Position numbers and translations under genes: made by a program. Source: Saprospiraceae bacterium (lineage in GTDB: Bacteria; Bacteroidota; Bacteroidia; Chitinophagales; Saprospiraceae). Taken from it: 64,000 nt of DNA. The stretch lies in NCBI GenBank assembly GCA_028282725.1, contig JANQHF010000010.1, positions 35,323-99,322 of the forward strand. The letters are read 5' to 3'. Shown piece by piece: positions 40,011 through 49,362 of this stretch (within the stretch, counting starts at the first letter, position 1; each line of letters starts with the position of its first letter). The notes under the pieces are model-generated. The model was given only the letters and a program-made list of their open reading frames with translations. It was not told the origin of the DNA and did no database searches.

Positions 40011-42344
40011 ATGAGAATTATTTCTGTTCTTTTTAATTTGTTTCTTTTGGCCACTCAAGTATTTGGACAGCTTAACCCGGATCCCTTTAAACAATTGGGG
40101 ACAGATCTCCCGACTGCCAATGAATACAGGACTGCCTCAGGTGCACCAGGCCATAAATATTGGCAAACCCGGGCAGATTACAAGATGGACATTACCCTTA
40201 ATGATGAAGAAAAGAAACTATACGGTGATGAAACCATTACTTATCACAACAACAGTCCCGACGATCTAAGTTATTTATGGTTGCAGTTGGATCAAAATGT
40301 GCGTTCCAAAGACAGCGATTCACATTTGATCGGTACTACTGCTCTGAATGCAGATGGAGGCAATTCTACACGAACATTGAACCGCCTCAATCCGACCTTT
40401 GACGGAGGATTCAAAATTGAATCCGTGACCGATGAAAATGGCAGAGGTCTCAAATACACGATTAACAAAACCATGTTGAGGATCGATCTGTCGCAAACAT
40501 TGCAATCCGGTCAAAAAACCACTTTCAATATCAAGTGGTGGTATAATATCAACAATACGAGAGTAATCGGTGGAAGATCCGGATATGAACAATTTGCTGA
40601 TGGCCAGAGGGTCTACTGTATTGCTCAATTCTTTCCCAGGATGTGTTCATACAACGACATCGAAGGGTGGCAAAACAAACAATTCCTGGGTAGGGGAGAG
40701 TTCACCTTGATTTTTGGAGACTATGAAGTCAATATTTCTGTGCCTGAGGATCACCTTGTTGCCGCCTCAGGAGAATTGCAGAATGAATCCTCCGTACTTT
40801 CCTCCATACAGCGGGATCGTCTGAAAAAAGCAAAGAATTCCTTTGCTCAACCGGTCACCATTCAAACACTTGACGAGTCACTTGAAAACAGCAAAGAAGT
40901 AGCCACTAAATACAAGACGTGGACATTTAAAGCAGACAATGTCCGAGACTTTGCCTTCGCTACCTCCCGTAGATTTATCTGGGATGCCCTGGGCGTAAAG
41001 ATGTCTGATGGTCGCACGGTTATGGCACAGTCCATGTGGGTTCCGGAAGGAGATTGTCTTTGGAAAAAATTCAGTACCAAAGCCGTAGCACATACCATTA
41101 AATGGTACTCACATTACACCTTTGATTATCCCTATCCCGTAGCCTGGTCTATTGATGGAAGTATGGGTATGGAATACCCGATGATATGCTTCAACTATGG
41201 AAGGTGCGAGTCTGATGACACGTACTCCAAACGCATGAAATACGGTCATATAGGGGTCATCATTCACGAGGTAGGACACAACTGGTTTCCCATGATCGTC
41301 AATAGTGACGAACGACAATGGACGTGGATGGATGAGGGTATCAATACATTTGTACAATATCTTACCGAACAGCAATGGGAACGTAATTATCCGAATAGGA
41401 GAGGACCTGCACATTTGATTACCGACTACATGGGTGGTGATAAGTCCAGGATTTCACCCATCATGACCAATTCAGAAAGTATATTCCAGTTTGGCAACAA
41501 CGCATATGCCAAACCTGCCACTGCTCTTAATATTCTCCGGGAGACCGTCATGGGCCGTGAATTGTTTGATCACGCCTTTAAGGAATATGCCAACCGGTGG
41601 AAATTTAAACAACCATATCCTGCGGACTTTTTTCGTACCATGGAGGATGCCTCAGGGGTAGATCTCGACTGGTTCTGGAGAGGATGGTTTTACACAAATG
41701 ATCATGCAGACCAGGCAATAGGAGAGGTCAAGCATTTCACGCTGAATACCGGAAATCCGGAAATTGAAAAAGCCCGACAACGGGAAATCCGTGATAATGC
41801 TCTAACACCGATATCGGATATTCGCAACAGGGATATTTCCCAGACCTATGATGAAATTGACACCACACTGAGAGATTTTTATACCACATATGATCCTTTG
41901 AAGCTGGACGCCGTAGATCAACATAACTATGAAAATTTTGTAGCTAAATTGACCCCGGGAGAACTGGAGCTCTTCAACAATGGTAAACATTACTACCAAA
42001 TTACTTTTAAGAAGGTAGGAGGATTAGTGATGCCTGTGATCTTCCAGTTTCAATACACTGATGGTACTACTGAAGATTTTCGTATCCCGGCCGAAGTTTG
42101 GCGCTTCGGGGCAGATGAGGTGACCAAGGTGTTTCCAACGGACAAAGAAGTCAGTAAGATTACATTGGATCCTTACCTTGAAATAGCAGATACGGATACA
42201 TCAAATAATTACTATCCACCCCAGGAAGAAGCGTCGCGATTTGAGACATTTCGACAAAAGCAATTTTTACAACAAAACTCTAGAGAAAATCCAATGCAAA
42301 GAGCAAATAGAGCGAAAAAACTCAAAAAAGAAATTAAACCTTAA
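40011..42344 (+). CDS. Secreted M1-family zinc metallopeptidase
   Basis: 777 residues with a signal peptide (MRIISVLFNLFLLATQVFGQ). The zinc motif HEVGH lies at about residues 418-422 and is followed by the third ligand in WMDEGINTF. GMEYPM is the GAMEN-like exopeptidase motif. The N-terminal beta domain resembles other M1 enzymes (ITLNDEEKKLYGDETITYHNNS). An uncharacterised C-terminal part of about 200 residues follows. It acts in the periplasm or outside, removing N-terminal residues from peptides. A strong terminator follows. Confidence 0.93.
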   Translation: MRIISVLFNLFLLATQVFGQLNPDPFKQLGTDLPTANEYRTASGAPGHKYWQTRADYKMDITLNDEEKKLYGDETITYHNNSPDDLSYLWLQLDQNVRSKDSDSHLIGTTALNADGGNSTRTLNRLNPTFDGGFKIESVTDENGRGLKYTINKTMLRIDLSQTLQSGQKTTFNIKWWYNINNTRVIGGRSGYEQFADGQRVYCIAQFFPRMCSYNDIEGWQNKQFLGRGEFTLIFGDYEVNISVPEDHLVAASGELQNESSVLSSIQRDRLKKAKNSFAQPVTIQTLDESLENSKEVATKYKTWTFKADNVRDFAFATSRRFIWDALGVKMSDGRTVMAQSMWVPEGDCLWKKFSTKAVAHTIKWYSHYTFDYPYPVAWSIDGSMGMEYPMICFNYGRCESDDTYSKRMKYGHIGVIIHEVGHNWFPMIVNSDERQWTWMDEGINTFVQYLTEQQWERNYPNRRGPAHLITDYMGGDKSRISPIMTNSESIFQFGNNAYAKPATALNILRETVMGRELFDHAFKEYANRWKFKQPYPADFFRTMEDASGVDLDWFWRGWFYTNDHADQAIGEVKHFTLNTGNPEIEKARQREIRDNALTPISDIRNRDISQTYDEIDTTLRDFYTTYDPLKLDAVDQHNYENFVAKLTPGELELFNNGKHYYQITFKKVGGLVMPVIFQFQYTDGTTEDFRIPAEVWRFGADEVTKVFPTDKEVSKITLDPYLEIADTDTSNNYYPPQEEASRFETFRQKQFLQQNSRENPMQRANRAKKLKKEIKP

Positions 42345-42365
42345 TCAAATATTCAATATTATTTT

Positions 42366-42392
42366 AAAGGCGTTGTTTTCAGCGCCTTTTTT
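42366..42392 (+). terminator. Rho-independent terminator of the M1 peptidase gene
   Basis: AAAGGCG (42366-42372) pairs perfectly with CGCCTTT (42383-42389) around a 10-nt loop, followed by a T run (42387-42392). It lies 22 bases after the M1 peptidase stop. Confidence 0.9.
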
Positions 42393-42404
42393 CGTTTAAG
42401 GTAG

Positions 42405-42551
42405 CGGCATCACCTGACTTTTAGTTCAGGTGATGAATTAGTACTGACAGCTATCCAGGCTTTGCAAAAACAATTGCTTAAAGAAAGAAAGCGGAACGAT
42501 GCATTAGAACAGAACGTGGAGTGGATCATGCAGAATCTTATGAACAACTAA
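42405..42551 (+). pseudogene. Remnant of the C-terminus of a coiled-coil (tail-fibre chaperone-like) gene
   Basis: A 48-codon frame with no suitable start codon. It reads DELVLTAIQALQKQLLKERK and then NDALEQNVEWIMQNLMNN before a TAA at 42549-42551. That is the amphipathic coiled coil found at the ends of S74-type (endosialidase chaperone) and other large surface proteins. It begins right after a stop (TAG 42402-42404) and inside a 10-bp hairpin (42408-42435). I read it as the 3' relic of a lost gene; chance coding is possible. Confidence 0.4.
42408..42435. repeat. Perfect 10-bp hairpin next to the coding remnant
   Basis: CATCACCTGA (42408-42417) and TCAGGTGATG (42426-42435) are perfect reverse complements with an 8-nt loop. 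There is no T run after it, so it is not a simple terminator; it might be a scar or protein-binding site. Confidence 0.6.
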
Positions 42552-43340
42552 TCATGTTTCTCTATTGGAAAGTCCATCCAAGAATGATCTGAGCAGGACA
42601 TTAAATTCATCCGGGACTTCCATCATTGGAGCATGTCCGCATTTATCGATGTATTGTACCTCAGAGTTTGGGATCAATTCGTGAAATTTTTCTGCAACAA
42701 ATGGGGGAGTGATTGAATCCTGTCGTCCCCAGATCAACAGGGTAGGGCATGCGATTTTATGAAGCTGATCTTCGAGGTTGTGCTTTAATGCTGTCTTTGC
42801 GGTGATGATGATTTTCAGGGCTTTTTCACGATCATTGACTGTTTCAAATACTTCATCTATTAAATTATCATCGGCTACAGCCGGATCATAAAATGTCTCG
42901 GCTACTTTTTGCGCTATATATTCCTTATCACTTCTTCGAGGATATCCATCTCCCATCCCGCTCTCAAATAGTCCGCTGCTACCTGTCAATATCATTGATT
43001 GGACTCTTTCCGGATGGGCCAGGACATATAATTGTGCAATATGTCCACCAAGAGAATTCCCCAAGATGTGGATATTCTGGTATTGCTGATGAGCGACAAA
43101 TCGTTCGGTAAATCCGAGCAATCCATCCAATCCCGTTTCTTTTATATCCAATTCATAAATCGGAAGCATGGGAACAACTACGTTGAAATCGCCCGTGAAG
43201 GCGTTAATCAATTGGCGGAAATTACTGAGTGCTCCGAACAAACCGTGTAATAAAAGCAAAACCGGCGCACCTTGCTTTGTTTCGATATATCTATACCCGT
43301 CTTTTTCTTTTAATAAACTCACACTATTACAAGATCTCAA
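42552..43340 (-). CDS. Alpha/beta-fold hydrolase
   Basis: 262 residues of the alpha/beta-hydrolase fold. The oxyanion region is LLHGLFGA (31-38), the nucleophile elbow GNSLGGH with Ser96, the acid in WGRQDSITP and the His in CGHAPMMEVP. Such proteins hydrolyse esters, lactones or C-C bonds. No closer assignment can be made from motifs alone. It lies downstream of the heme A synthase gene on the same strand with a 7-bp gap to that stop. Confidence 0.85.
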   Translation of the reverse strand: MRSCNSVSLLKEKDGYRYIETKQGAPVLLLLHGLFGALSNFRQLINAFTGDFNVVVPMLPIYELDIKETGLDGLLGFTERFVAHQQYQNIHILGNSLGGHIAQLYVLAHPERVQSMILTGSSGLFESGMGDGYPRRSDKEYIAQKVAETFYDPAVADDNLIDEVFETVNDREKALKIIITAKTALKHNLEDQLHKIACPTLLIWGRQDSITPPFVAEKFHELIPNSEVQYIDKCGHAPMMEVPDEFNVLLRSFLDGLSNRET

Positions 43341-43347
43341 AAGATAT

Positions 43348-44460
43348 TTAAGCGGAATTCAGACCTTCCTGATCTGAATGTTCAAGGTAAGCCAAATAGA
43401 ACAAATTCAAGACAAAACATGCCAATGTTAATACAGCCACCGCTTGGTGAAGTACTCCCCATAACACCGGTATTGTCCCGACACTATACACCAATGTAAT
43501 GATACCGATAATGACTTGTGCAAATAGTAACAGTAAAAATACCCTGAATGTATTTGTAGATTGGATGGAGATATTCCACCAGGATCTTTTGAAGAGAACG
43601 GTTACAGAAAACAAAACAATGATATAAGCAACAGTCCTGTGAACAAATTGTATGAGTGATACGAGGAAGGCAGATTGCTCGTAATTATTAAAATTATCGA
43701 AATTCCAATTTCCGTGTTCGAGAATAATGGGTGGGATCCATGAACCGTGGTAAGATGGCCAGGAATTTATAAAGAGTGCAGCTTTAGTTCCACTCATTAT
43801 TCCTCCGAGAAGAATCTGTAAAATTAATAGTCCTAGTAACACTTTTACAAATGTCGGCAAACCCGTCACTCTCAATTTGTAATTGGAATAGACATACCGG
43901 ATGAATGCCCACCACAAGGCTATAAACACACTAATTCCGATACAAAGATGAATGGACAACTTATAAGCATTGACCCATGGTCTGTTGATTAAGCCACTTG
44001 CCACCATGATCCATCCAAAGGTGGCAGCTAACACCGCCAATCCAATAACAATGCCCAGATGTTTTAACAGCAATTTCGGAATCCATTTTTTAAAATAGAA
44101 AAATGCAAAAGGAATGATAAAGACAAAGCCCATCAATCTTGCCCACAACCGATGCAGATATTCCCAGAAATAAATGAATTTAAATGTTCCGGGAGTGAGC
44201 ACAGATCCCATTTCCATATCCCTATTAATCTTTTCATATTGAGGAGTCTGTTTATATTTTTCAAATTCCTCTATCCATCCTTCCGTACCCAAAGGTGGAA
44301 ATGTGCCTGTTACAATTTCCCATTCCGTTATGGAAAGTCCTGATCCGGTCAGGCGCGTAATACCACCAATGACAATTTGCAAATAGATCATGACCAGTCC
44401 TGCGACCAACCAGGCAATTACCAATTTGTTGTTTGAATTTTTTTCGATCATCAATTTCAT
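43348..44460 (-). CDS. ctaA: Heme A synthase (CtaA/COX15)
   Basis: About 370 residues with eight membrane helices. Type-2 CtaA/Cox15 signatures are GGITRLTGSGLSITEW, WEYLHRLWARLMG, and FVHRTVAYIIV, the last two holding heme-ligand His residues; further His residues lie in LSIHLCIG and VLHQAVAVL. It oxidises heme O to heme A for cytochrome c oxidase. ATG 44460 is used; a GTG at 44466 is an alternative. It faces the A+T-rich gap on its 5' side, so its promoter lies there. Confidence 0.92.
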   Translation of the reverse strand: MKLMIEKNSNNKLVIAWLVAGLVMIYLQIVIGGITRLTGSGLSITEWEIVTGTFPPLGTEGWIEEFEKYKQTPQYEKINRDMEMGSVLTPGTFKFIYFWEYLHRLWARLMGFVFIIPFAFFYFKKWIPKLLLKHLGIVIGLAVLAATFGWIMVASGLINRPWVNAYKLSIHLCIGISVFIALWWAFIRYVYSNYKLRVTGLPTFVKVLLGLLILQILLGGIMSGTKAALFINSWPSYHGSWIPPIILEHGNWNFDNFNNYEQSAFLVSLIQFVHRTVAYIIVLFSVTVLFKRSWWNISIQSTNTFRVFLLLLFAQVIIGIITLVYSVGTIPVLWGVLHQAVAVLTLACFVLNLFYLAYLEHSDQEGLNSA

Positions 44461-44466
44461 AAACAC

Positions 44467-44926
44467 TCAAATGTACAATGAGATCAACTCGCAATGAATG
44501 TTGACTTATCGACCTGTATGTTTTTAATAATTATAAATTATTTTCTTATCTATTATTATTATCAGGCCTGTTGATATGTGCAAAACAATTTTGATGAAAA
44601 TTTTGTGCACAAAAGACACACAGAAATTACTGTAAGATTCAAAAAATGTGAATGAATGGATTTGATTTATTCGCAACTATCGTTAATCTAACAGCTTTTC
44701 CACAATGCACTGTTTGCAGTTTATTATATCTCAACTATTGAATAATTGTTATCATTCTTGTCTGAATGCACAGGGATCAGAAGTGCGGGTAATAACCAAC
44801 TCATACTTCGAGGTTTTGTTTATACTAGTGTTGAAAAATCAAGAATAAATTTATTGCAATACCCCTATGTAAACTAATGAGATACATATATGGATTATTT
44901 AATATGTTAATTATACCATTGTTTCG
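44467..44926. other. A+T-rich intergenic region with DnaA-box-like words
   Basis: No gene is seen in this 460-bp gap between two divergent genes. It contains two matches to the TTWTNCACA DnaA-box consensus: TTTTCCACA on plus (44696-44704) and TTTTGCACA on minus (44577-44585). Between them is the perfect palindrome TTTTGTGCACAAAA (44601-44614). The stretch 44519-44563 is nearly all A and T, like an unwinding element. It may hold the promoters of ctaA and dtd, or be part of a replication origin. Both readings are inference. Confidence 0.35.
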
Positions 44927-45376
44927 ATGAGAGTTGTAGTTCAAAGGGTTTCGAGTGCTTCGGTCACAATAGAAGAAAAGAAGAAAGGAGCTATTGAAAA
45001 AGGATTGCTGATATTTTTAGGAATAGAACATAGTGACGATTCCGAGGATGTGGATTGGTTGACAAGAAAAATAATTGCATTGCGCATTTTTAGTGATCCC
45101 GAAGGGAAGATGAACCTGGATATCAAAGCAGTTAACGGATCGATATTGGTCATATCCCAGTTTACGCTGCACGCATCCACCAAAAAAGGAAATAGACCAT
45201 CCTTTATAAAAGCAGCACGTCCAGATCGTGCGATACCCCTTTATGAACTTTTTATACACTCGTTAGAACAAGCAGGAATACAATGTGAATCAGGTGCTTT
45301 CGGGGCAGATATGCAGGTCTCGTTAGTCAATAATGGACCGGTGACGATTATTATGGATTCAAAAAACAGAAGTTGA
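44927..45376 (+). CDS. dtd: D-aminoacyl-tRNA deacylase
   Basis: 149 residues, the normal length for DTD, which hydrolyses D-amino acids from tRNA. The two active-site signatures are present: SQFTL (in LVISQFTLHAS) and the Gly-cisPro loop NNGPVTI near the C-terminus. GNRPSF is also conserved. The next gene starts inside its stop (TGATG). Confidence 0.95.
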   Translation: MRVVVQRVSSASVTIEEKKKGAIEKGLLIFLGIEHSDDSEDVDWLTRKIIALRIFSDPEGKMNLDIKAVNGSILVISQFTLHASTKKGNRPSFIKAARPDRAIPLYELFIHSLEQAGIQCESGAFGADMQVSLVNNGPVTIIMDSKNRS

Positions 45377-45714
45377 TGACAATAAAAAAATGGCAGACCT
45401 CAGTCGATGATTGGATAAAGAATTATGGAGTGAGATATTTTGATATCAAGACAAACGGATTATTGCTCTCCGAAGAGGTTGGAGAACTCAATAGAATTAT
45501 AGCAAGAGCTTTTGGCGAACAGTCTTTCAAAATTGAAAAATCACAAGATGAAATTCTGTCCGAATGTTCGGAAGAATTAGCCGATATTCTCTTTGTAGCT
45601 ACATGTCTTGCCAATCAATTAGGGTTGGATCTTACCGAATCTTTGATTCAGAACCTCGAGAAAAAGAGCAACAGGGATAAGACACGCCATCATTCGAATC
45701 CAAAGCTTTCATAA
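45376..45714 (+). CDS. MazG-like nucleotide pyrophosphohydrolase
   Basis: 112 residues. The MazG-type Mg-binding motif EEVGELNR (about residue 33) and ELADILF (about 68) form the EExxE/ExxD pattern. These all-alpha enzymes cleave house-cleaning NTPs or dNTPs to NMP and pyrophosphate. It overlaps the dtd stop by one base. The ATG at 45376 is preferred over the TTG one codon before. Confidence 0.9.
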   Translation: MTIKKWQTSVDDWIKNYGVRYFDIKTNGLLLSEEVGELNRIIARAFGEQSFKIEKSQDEILSECSEELADILFVATCLANQLGLDLTESLIQNLEKKSNRDKTRHHSNPKLS

Positions 45715-45724
45715 ATATTTGAGA

Positions 45725-46786
45725 ATGGCAGGGGATAAGGATTGGTTGTTTAAATTAAAAGAAAATACGACTGCCCTGATCTGTGCAGCCACCCTGGCCA
45801 TTCTTTCTCTGACAGCAATTTTTGCCTTCCTTATTATTCCTGACAATTCGAAAGATGCAAACAGGCAAATCGTTCAGTTGGCTTTACAACCCCCGGGTAC
45901 CATTCAAAACGTGCTGGTCATTTCTAAAAAAGAGCAACCATCCAAAATGTCTTTGTTCGATCAAATCTTTCATGGACAGGACAACGTGGCTGAATATTTA
46001 CCAATTGACTCTTTTACTATTTCCAATCAAACATTAGAAACACATTTTCAAAACATGACTTCATTACGAGATCATGTAGATGAAAGTCAGATCAGAATTT
46101 CCGAAAAATATTTTTTACTGGGTACTGATAAATATGGAAGAGATGTATTGAGCAGGATAATTTTGGGTTTACGAATATCCCTGGTAATAGGTTTTTTGGC
46201 AGTTGCGGTATCATTACTACTTGGTGTGGTTTTGGGTAGTGCTGCAGGATATTTTGGAGGTTGGACAGACCGGGTAATCATGTTGTTCATCAACACAGGA
46301 TGGTCTATTCCAACCCTATTAATGGCCTTTGCCATTATCATCGCATTGGGTAAGGGTTTTTTTGTGATTGTCCTGGCAGTAGGTTTGACAATGTGGGTGG
46401 ATGTTGCACGGGTTGTCAGGGGCCAGACCATGCAACTGAAAACAGAAAGATTTATTCAAGCCTCAAAAGTCATTGGTATCAACGATCTGCACATTATTTT
46501 CAAGCACATTCTTCCCAATATATTGGGAACCATACTGGTAATTTCCGCAGCCAATTTTGCAACGGCTATATTGGTCGAAGCAGGTTTGAGTTATCTCGGA
46601 CTTGGTATCCAGCCACCTACACCTTCTTTGGGTAATATGCTACAAGAAGGATATGCATATGCTACCGGAGGATTTGTTTACCTAGCTTTTTTTCCTATTC
46701 TTACAATTATGATTCTGGTGTTAAGCTTCAATATGTTGGGAACTGCACTCCGGGATGCATTTGATATTAAGACCATTCAAAAATGA
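45725..46786 (+). CDS. DppC/OppC-type ABC transporter permease
   Basis: About 353 residues. One N-terminal helix, a periplasmic region of about 90 residues, and then five membrane helices with the permease core FLLGTDKYGRDVLSRIILG and the EAA loop (ERFIQASKVIGINDLHIIFKHILPN). This is the typical C-subunit of peptide or nickel importers. No partner ATPase, B-subunit or binding protein lies beside it, so the remaining subunits must be elsewhere. The stop overlaps the next start by 4 bases. Confidence 0.88.
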   Translation: MAGDKDWLFKLKENTTALICAATLAILSLTAIFAFLIIPDNSKDANRQIVQLALQPPGTIQNVLVISKKEQPSKMSLFDQIFHGQDNVAEYLPIDSFTISNQTLETHFQNMTSLRDHVDESQIRISEKYFLLGTDKYGRDVLSRIILGLRISLVIGFLAVAVSLLLGVVLGSAAGYFGGWTDRVIMLFINTGWSIPTLLMAFAIIIALGKGFFVIVLAVGLTMWVDVARVVRGQTMQLKTERFIQASKVIGINDLHIIFKHILPNILGTILVISAANFATAILVEAGLSYLGLGIQPPTPSLGNMLQEGYAYATGGFVYLAFFPILTIMILVLSFNMLGTALRDAFDIKTIQK

Positions 46787-48030
46787 GCAGGGAACTCGCT
46801 TTGTTGGAAAAACTTGAAAAGGATCTGAACCTAAAAGAGCTTCAGATCAAAAGCCTGTTGACCATTACCCAAGCCATTAATGATAATGTCTCAGCTGAAG
46901 GGCTTTTCAACATGTATCGATCCTTTTTATCATGGGAATTGGGCATCACCCATATGGCTTTATTTATTCCTTCGGAAGAAAACGAAGAAAGCTGGCAATG
47001 TGCTACACATATTAATATCGAAGAAAGCGTTCAGAATGATACTGAACTGATAACTTTTCTCAAGGGACACAAAAGACTACACACTGTAAAATCGGACGAT
47101 CCTGAGATCCTTCGACAATTTGATATTGTTATCCCTGTCTTCCACAAAAAGAACCCCATTGCCTACTCATTAATTGGAGGGATCAAATCGAAAGACGATT
47201 TGTACAACAAAATTCAATTCATTACTACGATTACTAACATTATTGCCGTTGCCATTGAGAACAAGCGTCTCTTCAAAAGACAGATCATCCAGGAACGCTT
47301 GAAGAAAGAAATTGAATTGGCCAGCAATGTGCAAAAGATGCTGATCCCGGATGATCTTCCAATGACGGATCATTATGAAATCTCTTCTATTTATAAACCT
47401 CATTTCAACATTGGTGGCGATTATCTTGATTTCATCGATTTTGACCGGGGCAGATTTATATTTTGTATTGCAGATATATCCGGAAAAGGAGTTGCAGCGG
47501 CACTTCTGATGGCTAATTTTCAGGCAATGATCCAAAGTCTGATCTACCAATACAGGGATCTTGAGACCTTTATTTTTGCATTGAATCAAACGGTACACCG
47601 GGTAACGAAAAGCGATAAATTCATCACCTTCTTCATAGGAGAAGTTGACTTGAATCAAAAGACATTGAAATATATCAATGCCGGGCACTATCCTCCTGTG
47701 CTTTACCAGTCGGGAAAGATTTGCCGGCTGACCAGCGGTTGCACTGTAATCGGGGCTTTTGAACGACTACCTGAAATCAATGAGGATGTTGTGCCCCTGG
47801 AAGAGGGTGCGTTAATCCTAAGTTTCACAGATGGCCTTGCAGACCTTAGGGATGAAGAAGGCAATTATTTTCAGGATGATGGAATAGAATCCTTTGCTCT
47901 TAAGAATGGTCATCTATCCGCAAATGCCTTTAACGAACAATTGCTCAAAGAAATCGATCAGTACCGCGGAGAAATTGATTATCCCGATGACATTGCCGTC
48001 ATCACCTGTAAGGTCAAGAAATTCCTGTAA
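46783..48030 (+). CDS. GAF-domain PP2C/SpoIIE-type serine phosphatase
   Basis: 415 residues. An N-terminal coiled segment and GAF-like sensor domain (about 15-170) precede a linker helix (ERLKKEIELASNVQKMLIPDDLP) and an RsbU/SpoIIE phosphatase domain. Metal-binding Asps lie in IGGDYLDF, DISGKGVAAAL and SFTDGLADLRDEEG. It probably dephosphorylates an anti-sigma-factor antagonist, none of which is encoded here. It overlaps the permease gene by ATGA and is convergent with the next gene at a zero-base gap. Confidence 0.9.
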   Translation: MSRELALLEKLEKDLNLKELQIKSLLTITQAINDNVSAEGLFNMYRSFLSWELGITHMALFIPSEENEESWQCATHINIEESVQNDTELITFLKGHKRLHTVKSDDPEILRQFDIVIPVFHKKNPIAYSLIGGIKSKDDLYNKIQFITTITNIIAVAIENKRLFKRQIIQERLKKEIELASNVQKMLIPDDLPMTDHYEISSIYKPHFNIGGDYLDFIDFDRGRFIFCIADISGKGVAAALLMANFQAMIQSLIYQYRDLETFIFALNQTVHRVTKSDKFITFFIGEVDLNQKTLKYINAGHYPPVLYQSGKICRLTSGCTVIGAFERLPEINEDVVPLEEGALILSFTDGLADLRDEEGNYFQDDGIESFALKNGHLSANAFNEQLLKEIDQYRGEIDYPDDIAVITCKVKKFL

Positions 48031-49362
48031 TTATCCTTTATAGAATAACCACTTGCCTAATTCTTTGAAACTGGCTTTTTTACCGTACATCAGGATTCCA
48101 ATCCTGTATATTCTTGCAGCTACCCATACCATAAACAGGACAAATCCAGCCAATAGAACTACACTTAGGATCAATTGCCAGATTGGGGGATCAATGGGCA
48201 ATCTCACAGGCATCACTATGGAAGAGGTCAAAGGAATCAAAGATCCCCATACCGCTACTGTGCTATTTGGTGCATTAATGGCAGCAAAACCGATATAAAT
48301 AGCTAACATCAAAGGAATCATTATCGGCAAGGTCAGTGAATTGGCCTCATTGATATCTTCACCCACTGCAGATCCTACTGCAGCGAAGATAGCCGCATAG
48401 GCCAGGTAACCCGTAAGGAAGTAGAATATGACCAGGGGAATGATCACCAGCCAGTTCATCTTACCGATTTCAACCATAATTTCTGACATGCGGTCATTGC
48501 CCTCGGCCATTGCCGTTGCAACTTCCTGGTTGTCCAGGCCACTCATTTGAGTGAGATCAGCGGGATTCAGATTGATTCCAAAGATGGCAGCAGCAATAAA
48601 AAAACCCACGACCAGAATACCTACCCAGGCAATGACCTGGGTAAGACCCACCGCTCCAACGCCAAGGATCTTGCCCATCATAAGCTCATAAGGTTTTACC
48701 GAAGAGATCAACACTTCAACAATACGGTTGATCTTTTCTTCCATAACACTACGCATCACCTGAGCTCCATAGAGGAAAATCAGGAAAAACATTACGTATG
48801 ATATTACACCTCCCAATATGGAACCGACCAAAGTGCTCGTGGCACTAATATCCTTTTCTTTGTCTTTTACTCCCTGTTGTTCGACATCAACATCAGTGTC
48901 CAGGAGGGAAATCTTGTCTTCGTCAATTCCGAGAGCAACGACCTTGAACTCACGTATTTTACGTTCAACAGCGCGCTCAATGGATTCTATTTCGTCCAGA
49001 GCCAGCCGATCATCAGAAAAGAACATGACCTCGTGATCTGTTATGGCTGCACTGTCCAGCGGAGGAACACTGAGCACACCATCAGACTTGCCATCGGCAT
49101 AGGCTTTCTGGAGGCTTTCCAGGTCATCACTGGAAAAAGAATAAGCGATATTCTTTCTTAAATCGATCTCTCCGTTCAAAAGACCGCTTGGATCTGAAAT
49201 GACAATATTCTTCTGGTCGTCAGAGCCGCGGGACATAATAAAGCCAACCAAAACAAAAAAGAGCAAGAACCCCAATGGGGTCAAGAACGTGGTCAACAAA
49301 AAAGTCTTGCTTTTAACCCTAGTTATGTATTCTCTCCGGGAAATCAGTCCTATGTTATTCAT
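48031..49362 (-). CDS. ABC-2-type exporter permease (NatB-like)
   Basis: 443 residues. After an N-terminal membrane helix (SKTFLLTTFLTPLGFLLFFVLVGFI, split) comes a large extracytoplasmic domain of about 150 residues, followed by five or six helices (SYVMFFLIFLYGAQVMRSVMEEKINRIVEVLISSVKPYELMMGKI is the family signature, split at helix 2). It pairs with the ATPase gene upstream, which it overlaps by 8 bases, to form a NatAB-like exporter. The exported substrate (sodium or a drug-like molecule) is unknown. Confidence 0.9.
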   Translation of the reverse strand: MNNIGLISRREYITRVKSKTFLLTTFLTPLGFLLFFVLVGFIMSRGSDDQKNIVISDPSGLLNGEIDLRKNIAYSFSSDDLESLQKAYADGKSDGVLSVPPLDSAAITDHEVMFFSDDRLALDEIESIERAVERKIREFKVVALGIDEDKISLLDTDVDVEQQGVKDKEKDISATSTLVGSILGGVISYVMFFLIFLYGAQVMRSVMEEKINRIVEVLISSVKPYELMMGKILGVGAVGLTQVIAWVGILVVGFFIAAAIFGINLNPADLTQMSGLDNQEVATAMAEGNDRMSEIMVEIGKMNWLVIIPLVIFYFLTGYLAYAAIFAAVGSAVGEDINEANSLTLPIMIPLMLAIYIGFAAINAPNSTVAVWGSLIPLTSSIVMPVRLPIDPPIWQLILSVVLLAGFVLFMVWVAARIYRIGILMYGKKASFKELGKWLFYKG

